From: Gryganskiella cystojenkinii
Lineage: Eukaryota > Mortierellomycota > Mortierellomycetes > Mortierellales > Mortierellaceae
Length of the DNA stretch: 21,590 nucleotides
Direction of reading: 5' to 3'
NCBI GenBank assembly: GCA_015852425.1
Contig: JAAAIG010000672.1
Location: 1 to 21,590 of the forward strand
Shown: in pieces, positions 1 to 7,999 of the stretch
How positions within the stretch are numbered: the first letter of the stretch is position 1
How the letters are laid out: the number at the start of each line of letters is the position of its first letter
Notes under the pieces: generated by a model
What the model saw: the letters and a program-made list of their open reading frames with translations, nothing else
What the model was told of the DNA's origin: nothing
Database searches by the model: none
Position numbers and translations under genes: made by a program

Positions 1-647
1 GTTGCCATGTTCACGCTTCGGTGACCGATGTTTGTGTCCGTGCGTCGGCATTTCGTGAAGTTGGAGATTCTCGGTCTCGAAGGGTGCACGGAGCTTAAGG
101 GATGGATGGTTGAGAGATCCTGCTGGAGTCCTGCCCAAACCTGATCGAATTTGAGGGTCGTATCCAAGAGGCATACGAGATCGTCTCCTGCCCACTCACG
201 GATAAGATGCGGGCTCACCCACCACATAATCACCAACGCGGTCCTTTGGTACCTGTTCCATCGGAGGCACCAGGGCCTTGGGTCTGTGCCGGACTGCGAC
301 ATCTCAAGGTCCGTCTGCAATTAACGGGAAGAAGCTGGGTAAACTCGATGGTGTACGAGAAGCTCGCCGCGCTGCGGGAGTTACGAACCATGGCCATTGC
401 TAACCTCAAACAATCGAAGTGGTTCTTTGCGGATTGGACAGGCACTGTGATGAATAGCCATTCGTGCCTGACTCTGGGACCGAGATCCCAGTGGGAGAAT
501 AACGGATCGGAGATCACCGCGGTCTTGCTCGAGAGATGGCCCAAGATTGAACACGTGAGCAATTATCTGGAACGGGCACGTATTGTGCAGCAATTGAAGT
601 GTGGAGGTAAAGAAAAAAGTGAAACGAAAGGACAGCACGCTTTATGA
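1..647 (+). pseudogene. Broken F-box/LRR protein, C-terminal part (left edge)
   Basis: The plus strand encodes pieces of a leucine-rich-repeat C-terminus of the F-box/LRR type seen elsewhere in this window. One frame gives HFVKLEILGLEGCTELKGWM (about 49-108). It carries an in-frame TGA at 22-24, and the reading then has to shift frame near 112-118 to continue as ILLESCPNLIEFEGR. From 207 the second frame stays open to a TGA at 645-647 and includes WVCAGLRHLKVRLQL and LLERWPKIEHV, typical of the tail of these proteins. The gene starts outside the window. The stop plus the frameshift suggest a pseudogene; a short intron around 110 is possible but I see no convincing splice pair. Family call by resemblance only. 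Confidence 0.5.
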
Positions 648-967
648 TAATTGTGAGTTGTAATCCGACACTTTATGATAGCTAAGGCAGGAGACTTTTA
701 TGCTAAAGGCGAACGAGTACAGCACAGGCTACTGACAACAAGGAGATATCATAACAACGACTTCGTCATTAGCGGAATGGCGAAAGAGAACGAGACTGAA
801 CCACGGAAGACAAGATGGGATAAGATGGACAATGATTATCGAAAGGGATGGCTCTGCTAGAGAAAGACACGACAAGAAGACCATGACAACGACATGAACA
901 AAGAAATAACAATGGATCAGACAGAACCACAGAGAAAGAGATAAAGGAGATATCCGGATGTGACAAA
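648..967. other. Intergenic, no gene seen; contains first copy of a direct repeat
   Basis: No convincing coding region. The right part (from about 754) is copy A of the diverged direct repeat described separately. The small ORFs here lack recognisable domains. Confidence 0.5.
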
Positions 968-980
968 GTGGATGGAATCG
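754..980 (+). repeat. Diverged direct repeat, copy A
   Basis: About 225 bp that match 1438-1685 in the same orientation. Shared blocks include CTTCGTCATTAG, GGAATGGCGAAAGAGAACGA, ACAAGATGG, GAAGACCATGA, GAACAAAGA.ATAACAATG and a terminal GATAT/TTC.CGGATG.GACAA. Small indels separate the blocks. Purine-rich on the plus strand. Origin unknown. Confidence 0.75.
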
Positions 981-1312
981 CCATCTTTACACGGGGGTTA
1001 GTGAGGAACACGAGAGTCGCAGCTTTAAACTCCTCGAGACTTCAAACCGCTGTCGCGTATCATCAAACAAGAGTTGCCATCAAGGAACTGCTGCAAGAAG
1101 AACGGAAATCTCAAAATCAGGATGGGGACGACACAGAGCCCGAACAAGATCGAGAGGACGCATCGACATTCTCACTTTTTGACAGCGAATTGCGATCAGA
1201 TGATCAAGACAGCGAATACGATACCTCTTCGACAGCAAGATCGTCCTTGAACTCCATTGAGTTTCACCACTACAACTCCTCGTCGGACCAAGCACCACTT
1301 CTTGCACAATAA
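968..1312 (+). CDS. Hypothetical 114-aa protein (weak)
   Basis: An ATG-initiated ORF overlapping the end of repeat copy A and lying between the two repeat copies. The product has a short helical-looking N-terminal half, then an acidic Asp/Glu/Ser-rich, probably disordered half, and ends DQAPLLAQ. I recognise no domain, signal peptide or membrane segment. It could be one exon or a relic of a larger gene, or chance. Length and acidic composition are the only points in its favour. Confidence 0.25.
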   Translation: MDGIAIFTRGLVRNTRVAALNSSRLQTAVAYHQTRVAIKELLQEERKSQNQDGDDTEPEQDREDASTFSLFDSELRSDDQDSEYDTSSTARSSLNSIEFHHYNSSSDQAPLLAQ

Positions 1313-2023
1313 GCAAGACGTCACTCGAGATCAATAGCCTGAATATCTCCCAAACATTGATGGAAGCCCGCAAAGTACTTGTCCAAAATCAGTGTCATCT
1401 GACTGCCACTCCAGAGATTCTGTGAGTTTAAATGTTTTACGACGACTTCGTCATTAGAGGAATGGCGAAAGAGAACGAGACAGGATCACAAAGAACAAGA
1501 TGGAATAGACGATGACTATCAAAAGATATGACTCGAAACGAGAGATGGTCATATGCGAGGAAGACACGACACGAGCACGACGAAGACCATGAACAAAGAG
1601 ATAACAATGAAGCAGACAGAAACAAAAGGAAAACAGATAGAAGAGATTCTCGGATGGGACAAGGATGAAAGGAATCGAGAAGAGCAAGGATTGACGCAGA
1701 GGATGAGCGGAGACAACGATCCTAATGATTTCCGTCTCCGAGGGTCCGAACATAGAATGGGTTCCTGGCTGTAGTTCACAAGCAGATGAAAATAGTAGTA
1801 CAGTAGCAGGCGGACGTAATTGTTGGGAACAATAATCCATTTCGCTTCACTTCAATTCAAATATAGAAAAAAATATAAAAAGGGAATGGAAGAGTAGAAG
1901 ATTTGAGCGACAGAATGGAGCAAACAGAAACACGACGAGTGTCTGCTATTGTAGATGTCTAGATGATGAGAATGAGAAGAGTCGACCTGAACCTCATCAG
2001 CCTGTGCTTCGACTCAAACTCGG
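1313..2023. other. Intergenic, no gene seen; contains second direct-repeat copy
   Basis: Copy B of the direct repeat occupies 1438-1685. The stretch around 1860-1890 is AT-rich (AAAAAAATATAAAAAGGG-like). No supported coding region or RNA gene was found. Confidence 0.5.
1438..1685 (+). repeat. Diverged direct repeat, copy B
   Basis: Second copy of the 754-980 repeat, offset by about 684 bp. It is somewhat longer because of insertions such as the segment around 1530-1555. Same orientation as copy A. Identity by eye is roughly 70-80 percent across aligned blocks. Confidence 0.75.
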
Positions 2024-2703
2024 TCAGGACACAGTCATCCACTGAACCTCCTCCAGATCGAGCTTGTACTGCCAACTCGCAAACGACAACAGAGACATCT
2101 GACGAAGGGTGATCAAGGTGTCGGATCCAGCGGATAGAATCAGCTCCTGTGTTGGATAGTGGACTTCGGTCTCCTGTTCGGATTATCTGTGCGGTTGTCG
2201 ATGCACGGTGAGGGTGGTGAGACGCGTCCGAATCTTAAAGTCGCACCGTTGCGGCTCGAAACATTCGTCTTTATAATCCCTCGAACAAAACATAGGTGAA
2301 GTCGATTCACTTCAGGGTGGTACATGGTGTCTTGAACATCCATGTTCGATCGAGACCATGAGCAAAAGTTCTGGGTTCTTGTCGTATCCGAAAGTGACAT
2401 CGATGAACCGAAGATGTTAAGATTCTTTTGCCAGGGCCAACAAAAGGGTTGGGGGACCGTGGATTAGTCTGTGAATCGTGGAGAATCAAGCAAGGTCGTT
2501 CAGGTCGAGGTATTCGAGATGAAGTGGACCAAGCTCGGGGGTAGTGACAACGGAGGAAGGAGTGTCTAAAATGAGGGGTTTGATCTTGGGGGCGAGAATG
2601 AAACACGCTGTCCTGTCCTCGTGCAACATAAAACCGGATACCACAACACCGAACACCTCCCCGTACGACTCCCCTTTGAAAATTGCGTCGAGTTGACGAT
2701 TTT
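2024..2703 (-). pseudogene. Decayed F-box/LRR gene remnant
   Basis: Read on the minus strand, one frame opens just past the poly(A) signal of the neighbouring F-box gene and gives LRR-like text such as LGPLHLEYLDLNDLA. It then meets a TGA, continues, meets a TAA before HLRFIDVTFGYDKNPELLLM, and finally breaks. In another frame at about 2145-2024 a typical C-terminus appears: LITLRQMSLLSFASWQ, then LEEVQWM, then a TGA. Several stops and at least one frame change argue for decay. It lies directly downstream of the intact F-box/LRR gene on the same strand, so it may be a dead tandem copy. Confidence 0.5.
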
Positions 2704-2706
2704 ATT
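2701..2706 (-). terminator. Poly(A) signal AATAAA of the F-box/LRR gene
   Basis: AATAAA on the minus strand, about 20 nt past the stop codon at 2726. Confidence 0.5.
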
Positions 2707-2725
2707 TTTTGCTCAAGATATGTTT

Positions 2726-4756
2726 CTATGGTACTATGGTGCCAAAGGGAATCTTCTCTACCGCTGAGAGGCTCTTGGATCGATCGAAAAGAACCACGCC
2801 CTCAGAGCCGAGAACAATTTGAAGCTGTGGCCAATGTTCTCGCATCCACACGATGGAGCGTTCCGACAGCTGCTGGATAGCTATCTTGGACAGATCCAGC
2901 TCTCTTAGCTGCACAAGGGGTCGCAATCGATTCAATCCTCCGTTTTCTTTTCCCTGTTTCTGTCTTTGCCCTTGTATCTCTGCTCCACTCTCGGCAAGGC
3001 GAAAGCCCCAACTCAGGGGATTCCATGTCCATGACGTTGCGGGCCTTCGGCTCCTTTGCCCTCCAACTTGGACAGCCGTATCTGGGCTCAAAATAATCGT
3101 ATCCTTGGGATCCCCTCCAAGGACCAAGGTTTGAAGTTTAGTCAGACGACCGAGTTGGTCAAAGATATGTTCCAAATATACCTGAGCAGCGTCGGTCTTT
3201 ATGATAGGTCGGTTAGGATTGCCATCCTCTTCTGAGCCTTTTGCTGTCATTGCCGCTGTAGCGCCTTGCTCTTGCGGACTGAAAAGTCCACCGAACCCAA
3301 TCTGCAACACGGTGAGACCGAGGCAAACCCAGGCTGGTCCCGTGGCCACTGGCAAGTCCTGGACAAGGACTGGTGTAAACGCGATGTTTGGGCTCTTTCT
3401 GACACTAATACCACTGTCGCTGCCGCTACCAAAGTTACTCGCTGCGGAGATCGTCTGGAAGACTGTCAAGAATGGACACGAGGTCAAGATCAACTGAAGA
3501 TCCTCGCTCTCAAGACCCGTGGCCAGTCTGAGATCCAAGTGTTCCAGCGTTCGAGAGTGACTCATTCCGAGGGCCGGATCTCTATTCGAGTTCACCAGGA
3601 CTTGAGTCGATCCCTTACCAAAGGCATTCTGGGTTGAAAGGACAAGACTCTTGAGCGACCGACAACTGTCCAGCAAGGACACCGTAGCCTCGTCCGTGGT
3701 CAGAGTGCAGGCTAGTTCAAGACCCTCAAGTTTTGGGCACCATCGTTTCACAGCCGGGCCGACAATCTCTTTGATGGCTGAATTTTGTTCCTCGGGTAAG
3801 ATTTCAAGCTGTGGGATATAGAGTCGTCTCAGGTTGGGACAATGCTCGAGTAAAGGGATGAGTGTATGTTCCAGGGATCTGTTCAGATAAGCCTCGAATG
3901 TCAGATCCGTGAGTTTGCAAGTCGTATATCCCTCTGGCAAGAGTCGATGAGAGTTTGTGGTCGGTCCCTGCGATGCACTCGGTTCGTCATCCTCGTTCCA
4001 GACCATAGTTGATCGACAAATTACCGTCAACTTGGCTATATTCCCCTGGGCAGCTCCGCGAAAAACGTGTCGGATACTCTCCCGATCCGTCGACTTGAAA
4101 CAGGTGATATGAACCGAGTTCAAATTTGGGTGCGTCGCCAGGCTTATCCCGAGTAACTTTGAAGTGGTGACACTAGCCAATGGGAAGTTGGAAAGGACCA
4201 AGGCGTGCAAGGTGGTGTTTAAAGTAACAAACTGAAGGAGCTTGCAGGTGTTGGTATGGTCTACGATCCCTTTGTTGTGTAGTTCGGAAGCCAGAGTGGC
4301 GAGGTGGGACAGATTTGGAAACGGTTGTTCGAGAAGGGCATCTTGTCCCTCTTCGAGGTTCTGTTGCTGTCCCAGAGGATCCGTTCGGTTCATGGACTCG
4401 TGGTCGTTTTTTGTCGAACCTGCGAGCCGAGAAGGTAAGAGCGAGGTCTGGAACGCAAAACAAAAGACACTCTGGATCGAACGGACATGACTCTTGTTCC
4501 GGATCAACCCTTGCTGCATCGGTGACAAAGTGTCTTGTCTGTGGTCGCCCTGAAGACGATCACGGTTCCGTTGAAACTGGGCAACATCGTGTGGACGTGT
4601 AAAACAGAGGGTTTTCCAGAGGACTGCGGAAAAGAGTTGGTTCCAGGACCATGAGACGAGTACACACCGGGCGAGGTCAGCCTGTGTGAGTGAAAAGGCG
4701 ATCTCGTCGCGAATCAAGGGGATGGAGAGGGCGGCATTCGATGTCATTGTTGGCAT
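2726..4756 (-). CDS. F-box/LRR protein (SCF substrate adaptor type)
   Basis: Single-exon gene of 676 aa if the first ATG at 4756 is used. The open frame extends a few codons upstream to 4771 without another ATG. A second ATG at 4747 has an A at -3 and may be the real start. Residues ~10-52 (IPLIRDEIAFSLTQADLARC... then WKTLCF) read as an F-box, the Skp1-binding motif of SCF ubiquitin ligases. Degenerate leucine-rich repeats follow, e.g. LEGLELACTLTTDEATVSLL, LEHLDLRLATGLESEDLQLI and, near the C-terminus, LRELDLSKIAIQQL plus MREHWPQLQIVLGSE. No transmembrane segment or signal peptide. Likely substrate-recognition subunit; the target is unknown. The layout matches F-box/LRR families that are very large in Mortierellaceae (family knowledge). 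A pyrimidine-rich leader lies upstream on the minus strand. Confidence 0.8.
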   Translation of the reverse strand: MPTMTSNAALSIPLIRDEIAFSLTQADLARCVLVSWSWNQLFSAVLWKTLCFTRPHDVAQFQRNRDRLQGDHRQDTLSPMQQGLIRNKSHVRSIQSVFCFAFQTSLLPSRLAGSTKNDHESMNRTDPLGQQQNLEEGQDALLEQPFPNLSHLATLASELHNKGIVDHTNTCKLLQFVTLNTTLHALVLSNFPLASVTTSKLLGISLATHPNLNSVHITCFKSTDRESIRHVFRGAAQGNIAKLTVICRSTMVWNEDDEPSASQGPTTNSHRLLPEGYTTCKLTDLTFEAYLNRSLEHTLIPLLEHCPNLRRLYIPQLEILPEEQNSAIKEIVGPAVKRWCPKLEGLELACTLTTDEATVSLLDSCRSLKSLVLSTQNAFGKGSTQVLVNSNRDPALGMSHSRTLEHLDLRLATGLESEDLQLILTSCPFLTVFQTISAASNFGSGSDSGISVRKSPNIAFTPVLVQDLPVATGPAWVCLGLTVLQIGFGGLFSPQEQGATAAMTAKGSEEDGNPNRPIIKTDAAQVYLEHIFDQLGRLTKLQTLVLGGDPKDTIILSPDTAVQVGGQRSRRPATSWTWNPLSWGFRLAESGAEIQGQRQKQGKENGGLNRLRPLVQLRELDLSKIAIQQLSERSIVWMREHWPQLQIVLGSEGVVLFDRSKSLSAVEKIPFGTIVP

Positions 4757-5278
4757 GAAGTGAATGAACAAGAAATGAGCTCTGATGAAACCTCTGATTC
4801 AAAGCCTTATGCAATCAGAAACGCGGTTGGAGACGGGATAGCTAAGGATGACCTAACACAGGGAGAGAGAATGAGTGGGGACGGAAGAAGCACTGTCAAT
4901 GAGGACGAACTGAGGAAAGGTGAAAGAGGAAAGGTGAAAGAGGAAGGCCTGAAAAGAGTAATCACAAGAAAAGATTCGCCGACCAAGGCAACGCGTTCAC
5001 GGACCTCCATCGCCGTGACCACCAACGTTTTGGGCCAATAATCACGTTTGCTCTTGGGTCTACCCCACGTAAATAGACCGGTGGGAGGAATTTGCTTTTC
5101 AGCCTATCCAGCTTTTTTAAAGTTTATGTTATCCTGATCCAAGGTCAATAGAGTCAAGATCTGAGTGTCTGCAACGACCATATGGCAAGAGGGGGGCGTG
5201 TCAATTTTTTTGATTTTTTTTAATATGTTTGTTATGGACGTTGTGCTTGGTCTTTCCAAACCCCCCTTGTTTTAAAAG
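4757..5278. other. Leader/promoter of the F-box/LRR gene and 3' flank of the DUF2461 gene
   Basis: Minus-strand sequence from about 5020 to 4800 is strongly pyrimidine-rich (TCTTTC/CTTTCC runs), as expected of a leader for the gene at 4756. It includes an imperfect tandem AGGAAAGGTGAAAG repeat (plus strand, about 4913-4945). The part at 5200-5225 is T-rich. The plus-strand 93-codon ORF here looks like a shadow of this biased leader. Confidence 0.4.
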
Positions 5279-6837
5279 CTACCCGATCCACTCATTCAAG
5301 ATATGGACCAGATCCACACACGCATCAAACGTCTGCAGCACTTCTTCCAGAAACCCTTCCGAAACGACTTGCTCATCCGTAAACGATCGTCCGATCGCAA
5401 AACATTTCCGTTTCAAAAACTCAATCATGGGATGATCCTTTGGGAACCCCACTGGACCAGTCTTGAGTTGAGATTGTCCTGGTCGTAAAGCATCAATCCC
5501 AGTTTTGCCTCCAGTGACCTTTTTGATCGCGTCTGTGGACAAGATTTGTTCGAATCGTTCTTGATTATCGACCAGTCCCTGACGGATCCGATGCAAGACT
5601 GGACCAGAGGGATCCCACACACCGCACCCTGCAAACGTGTCGCCGCCAGAGGAGATTCCAAAGTAGTATCCTGCTGCGATTGACTATTACATGCGGGATA
5701 AAAAAAAATGTTGGCGAAAACAACGAAATCAGCGTCAGTTGTAGTGCATTCCCAAAGGAGAGTCTCCTCAAGGCGTCGGGTTTACTGGACCCTTTTTTTA
5801 CCTTCTTGCCTCCTCGTGAAAAGAAGCAAGCAAGCTGACTCTTGTATGGACTCTTGTCATTCGAGAACCGGACATCGCGACTATGTATTAAGAGCAGGAA
5901 TACGTCTCGATCAGCAACAACATCTATGAGCCTTACTAAGCATAAACATAAACAAACGGCTGACAAGAACCCTCTAAAAAACGAAGGCTTAAAAAGACAA
6001 TTAGCGAGGGGTTTCTCTGACTTACTAGATCCTCATCATGGCATCCTTGGGCTCTTGATTCATGATATTGGGATCCGCTTCTCTCAGACCCTCTTTCAAC
6101 ATGCGAATAAAGTCCATGAAATCGTTCTTGGCGGTATCGCAACGTTCCTGGTTCAACATCATGTACTCTCGATCATTGTTCAATTTCAAATCCCGAATAA
6201 ACTCCAAAGTCTCTGGTTGGATCGCGTCCGGGAACGGGCATCCCTTTGGGTGAGGGATCTTTAGACTGGAAACAGGAAAGACCTGTGTTGGGATCGGAAC
6301 CACGGTTCTTTTGCTGTTGGATGCAGATGTGGATGAAGACGACGACGTTTTGGATTTTCCGCTGGTTGAGGTGGAGCTGGTCTTGGTTTTGGATTTGGGT
6401 GAAGCAAGGGCTTGTCTCTTGACAGTAGATTTCGCACTTTGGGCGGCCGAGGCGGAGCGTTTCCGAGACTGACCATAGCTCGCGTCCGTGAACGCATCGT
6501 CTTCACTCTCCTCGGGACTGTCTTCTTCTGCCTCAGACTCCTCCTCTTCGTCATCCTTGAAATCGTCGTCTTTGTGATCGTCCGCGTCATCACTCTCTTG
6601 ATTATCGTCGTCATCTTCGTCCTTGTCTTCCTCTTCTTTGCTCGTCCTACCGCCGACCTTTTTTCCTTTCCGAGGTGCAGCGTTGGAAGAGACCTTGGCT
6701 TTCTTGTTCTTGGTTGGTGAGAGAACATTGACAGTCTTGGTCTTGGTGGCGGGAGTAGATTGTTTTTTGGATGCGGCTGATGCAGCTGCAGCTGCAGCTC
6801 GCGTGGGCCGTTTTGGGGGAATGGCGGAGGAGACCAT
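5279..6837 (-). CDS. DUF2461 (TIGR02453) family protein, three exons
   Basis: Exons 6837-6026, 5880-5786 and 5673-5279; introns of 145 and 112 nt with GTAAGT...TAG and GTAAAC...CAG ends. Joining them keeps frame (1302 nt, 433 aa). Residues 1-200 are low-complexity: Ala/Lys/Ser-rich start, an acidic D/E run near 70-117, then Ser/Thr/Lys-rich. The DUF2461 domain follows (~205-428): FIRDLKLNNDREYM, then across the first junction IYRDVRFSNDKSPYK, across the second GSTGYYFGISSGGDTFAGCG, and a C-terminal half ending HILNEWIG. These are the hallmark blocks of the family, whose biochemical role is not established. Fungal members often carry a basic, disordered N-terminus; nuclear location is inference. 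The ATG at 6837 was chosen because upstream codons look non-coding. The second donor (GTAAAC) was preferred over an earlier GTAAAA because only it keeps the frame. Confidence 0.85.
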
Positions 6838-7282
6838 GAGTATATACAAAGTTACAATGGATGAATTGATGCTGTTAGGGGTCTCCCTGCAATGTACGCC
6901 CGGGAGAGAGAGAGAATGGCTGCTGTGCTTTATCCTGTGGTGTGGGCTGATGAAATCTGTCGACAATGATGCAACTGTGAGAAAGAATAAATTCCTGCAG
7001 TCGCTGCGCCACAGCATCGTGGCTGGGCTGTCTCAGGGGAGCACTCATTTGACAGGACTTTTTTTTTTTCCTGCTCTCGCGCTTTACCCCTGTATTCTGG
7101 TTCGTTTTTCTTTTTCACTTCTTTTCTTCTTCATTTCTCCTCGTTCTCACGCACACTTCCCTCTGCACTCCCCTGGTAATGCCTTTTTCAATGAGGCAAT
7201 AAAATCATGTCTGTCTCGATACGTAAACGTTTACACACTGACAATCATATACTTTCGTTGATCTCTTAGTATCTGTTTCGAC
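6838..7282. promoter_or_regulatory. Shared divergent promoter region, DUF2461 gene / CBM14 gene
   Basis: About 445 bp between two divergent starts. The CBM14 side is C/T-rich (about 7050-7180) and holds a 12-bp palindrome at 7223-7234. An open frame crossing from the antisense of the DUF2461 exon into this region (6623-7261, plus) reads as antisense low-complexity and leader sequence, not as a gene. Confidence 0.4.
7223..7234. promoter_or_regulatory. 12-bp palindrome GTAAACGTTTAC
   Basis: A perfect palindrome about 50 bp upstream of the CBM14 start codon. Each half reads GTAAAC, the core of the forkhead-factor site (RTAAAYA type). Position fits a promoter element; function is inference. Confidence 0.3.
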
Positions 7283-7522
7283 ATGAAAGCTTCAACTCTT
7301 TCTCTGTTTGTTCTTGTCGTTGGCGTTGTTGCTGCTCAGCTACCTGAATGCACCCAACCTTGGGACGTTGACGAGTATCATCCAGACCCCAGCAGCTGCA
7401 GTCACTACTATCTATGCAATAACGGTGTGCCCATTCGTCAACCCTGCCAACCCGGTCTCGAGTGGAATCAAGTTCTTCTAGTTTGCGACTGGCCAGCCTC
7501 AGCTGGCTGCGTTTTGCATTAG
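7283..7522 (+). CDS. Secreted single-domain CBM14 (peritrophin-A) chitin-binding protein
   Basis: 79 aa, one exon. Residues 1-18 are a clear signal peptide (MKASTLSLFVLVVGVVAA); the mature chain is about 61 aa. It has exactly six cysteines (23, 39, 45, 55, 68, 76) in CBM14 spacing, with the family signature DPSSCSHYYLCNNG and QPCQPGLEWNQVLLVCDWP. CBM14 domains bind chitin and are held by three disulfides. A well-known fungal example is the Avr4 effector of Cladosporium fulvum, which shields hyphal chitin from host chitinases (family knowledge). Here the domain is the whole mature protein. It may coat the fungus's own wall or shield it; which one cannot be told from sequence. A poly(A) signal begins 5 nt after the stop. 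Confidence 0.88.
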   Translation: MKASTLSLFVLVVGVVAAQLPECTQPWDVDEYHPDPSSCSHYYLCNNGVPIRQPCQPGLEWNQVLLVCDWPASAGCVLH

Positions 7523-7526
7523 TTGT

Positions 7527-7532
7527 AATAAA
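7527..7532 (+). terminator. Poly(A) signal AATAAA of the CBM14 gene
   Basis: AATAAA starting 5 nt after the TAG stop of the CBM14 gene, implying a very short 3' UTR. Confidence 0.55.
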
Positions 7533-7999
7533 GCCGCTCAATCCGGGGAGGCTTCAGCTATCACTCATTTAGAAAGTTATCACCGACTTGGTATTATTAA
7601 TATAACCTCTGATCTCTGATCAATCTTCTAAACCATCTCCCAGACACACTCCTCTGCTGCAGGAACTCTGGTGTCGCGAGAGTGACAAGCAAAAGGGCAA
7701 GGCAGAAGGCAAAGCAAAGCAAAAGGCAAAATGTTTCAAGGCAGTTTCTTCTTCAAGGACAAAACGTTTGTGCTGACTCACCATACAGTAGGGTTTTTGC
7801 CAGTTCCCCTGAAATTTTCTTTGTGCAACCAAGACCGATGTTGTGGCATGCCGCCATCATTATTGTCTACCACTTAGCTAATCAAAGCAAGAAGTGCAGT
7901 ACACCACTGGAAACAATAAAGGGTCGCTAGTTGAAAATGCAGTTGTGAGTTATAACCGCGCGATTTTAAAAGGTTTTTTTAATATCGTCAAACCGATGC
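7533..7999. other. Convergent 3' flank of CBM14 and TSC1 genes
   Basis: No supported gene. It holds a purine-rich GGCAAAGCAAAG-type stretch (7685-7735) and a degenerate copy of the repeat found upstream of the Rpn-like gene (about 7660-7850). Confidence 0.45.
7660..7850 (+). repeat. Degenerate dispersed repeat, copy related to 17326-17740
   Basis: In the same order and orientation as at 17370-17495 it carries GAGTGACA, a GGCAAAGCAAA-type run, CTCACCATAC, and then CCCTGAAATTTTCTTTGTGC followed by AACC. Spacing is longer here (insertion in the purine-rich part). Matches are by eye. Confidence 0.5.

Noticed and set aside
4760..5041. 93-codon plus ORF upstream of the F-box/LRR gene
   Set aside because: Antisense to a purine/pyrimidine-biased leader; Lys/Glu-rich composition follows from base bias; no domain.
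6838..7017. 60-residue upstream extension of the DUF2461 protein
   Set aside because: Upstream codons are promoter-like and not conserved in style; the ATG at 6837 begins a typical basic N-terminus.
6623..7261. 212-codon plus-strand ORF antisense to the DUF2461 first exon
   Set aside because: Its first half is the antisense of a low-complexity coding tract and its second half is pyrimidine-rich leader; no domain.
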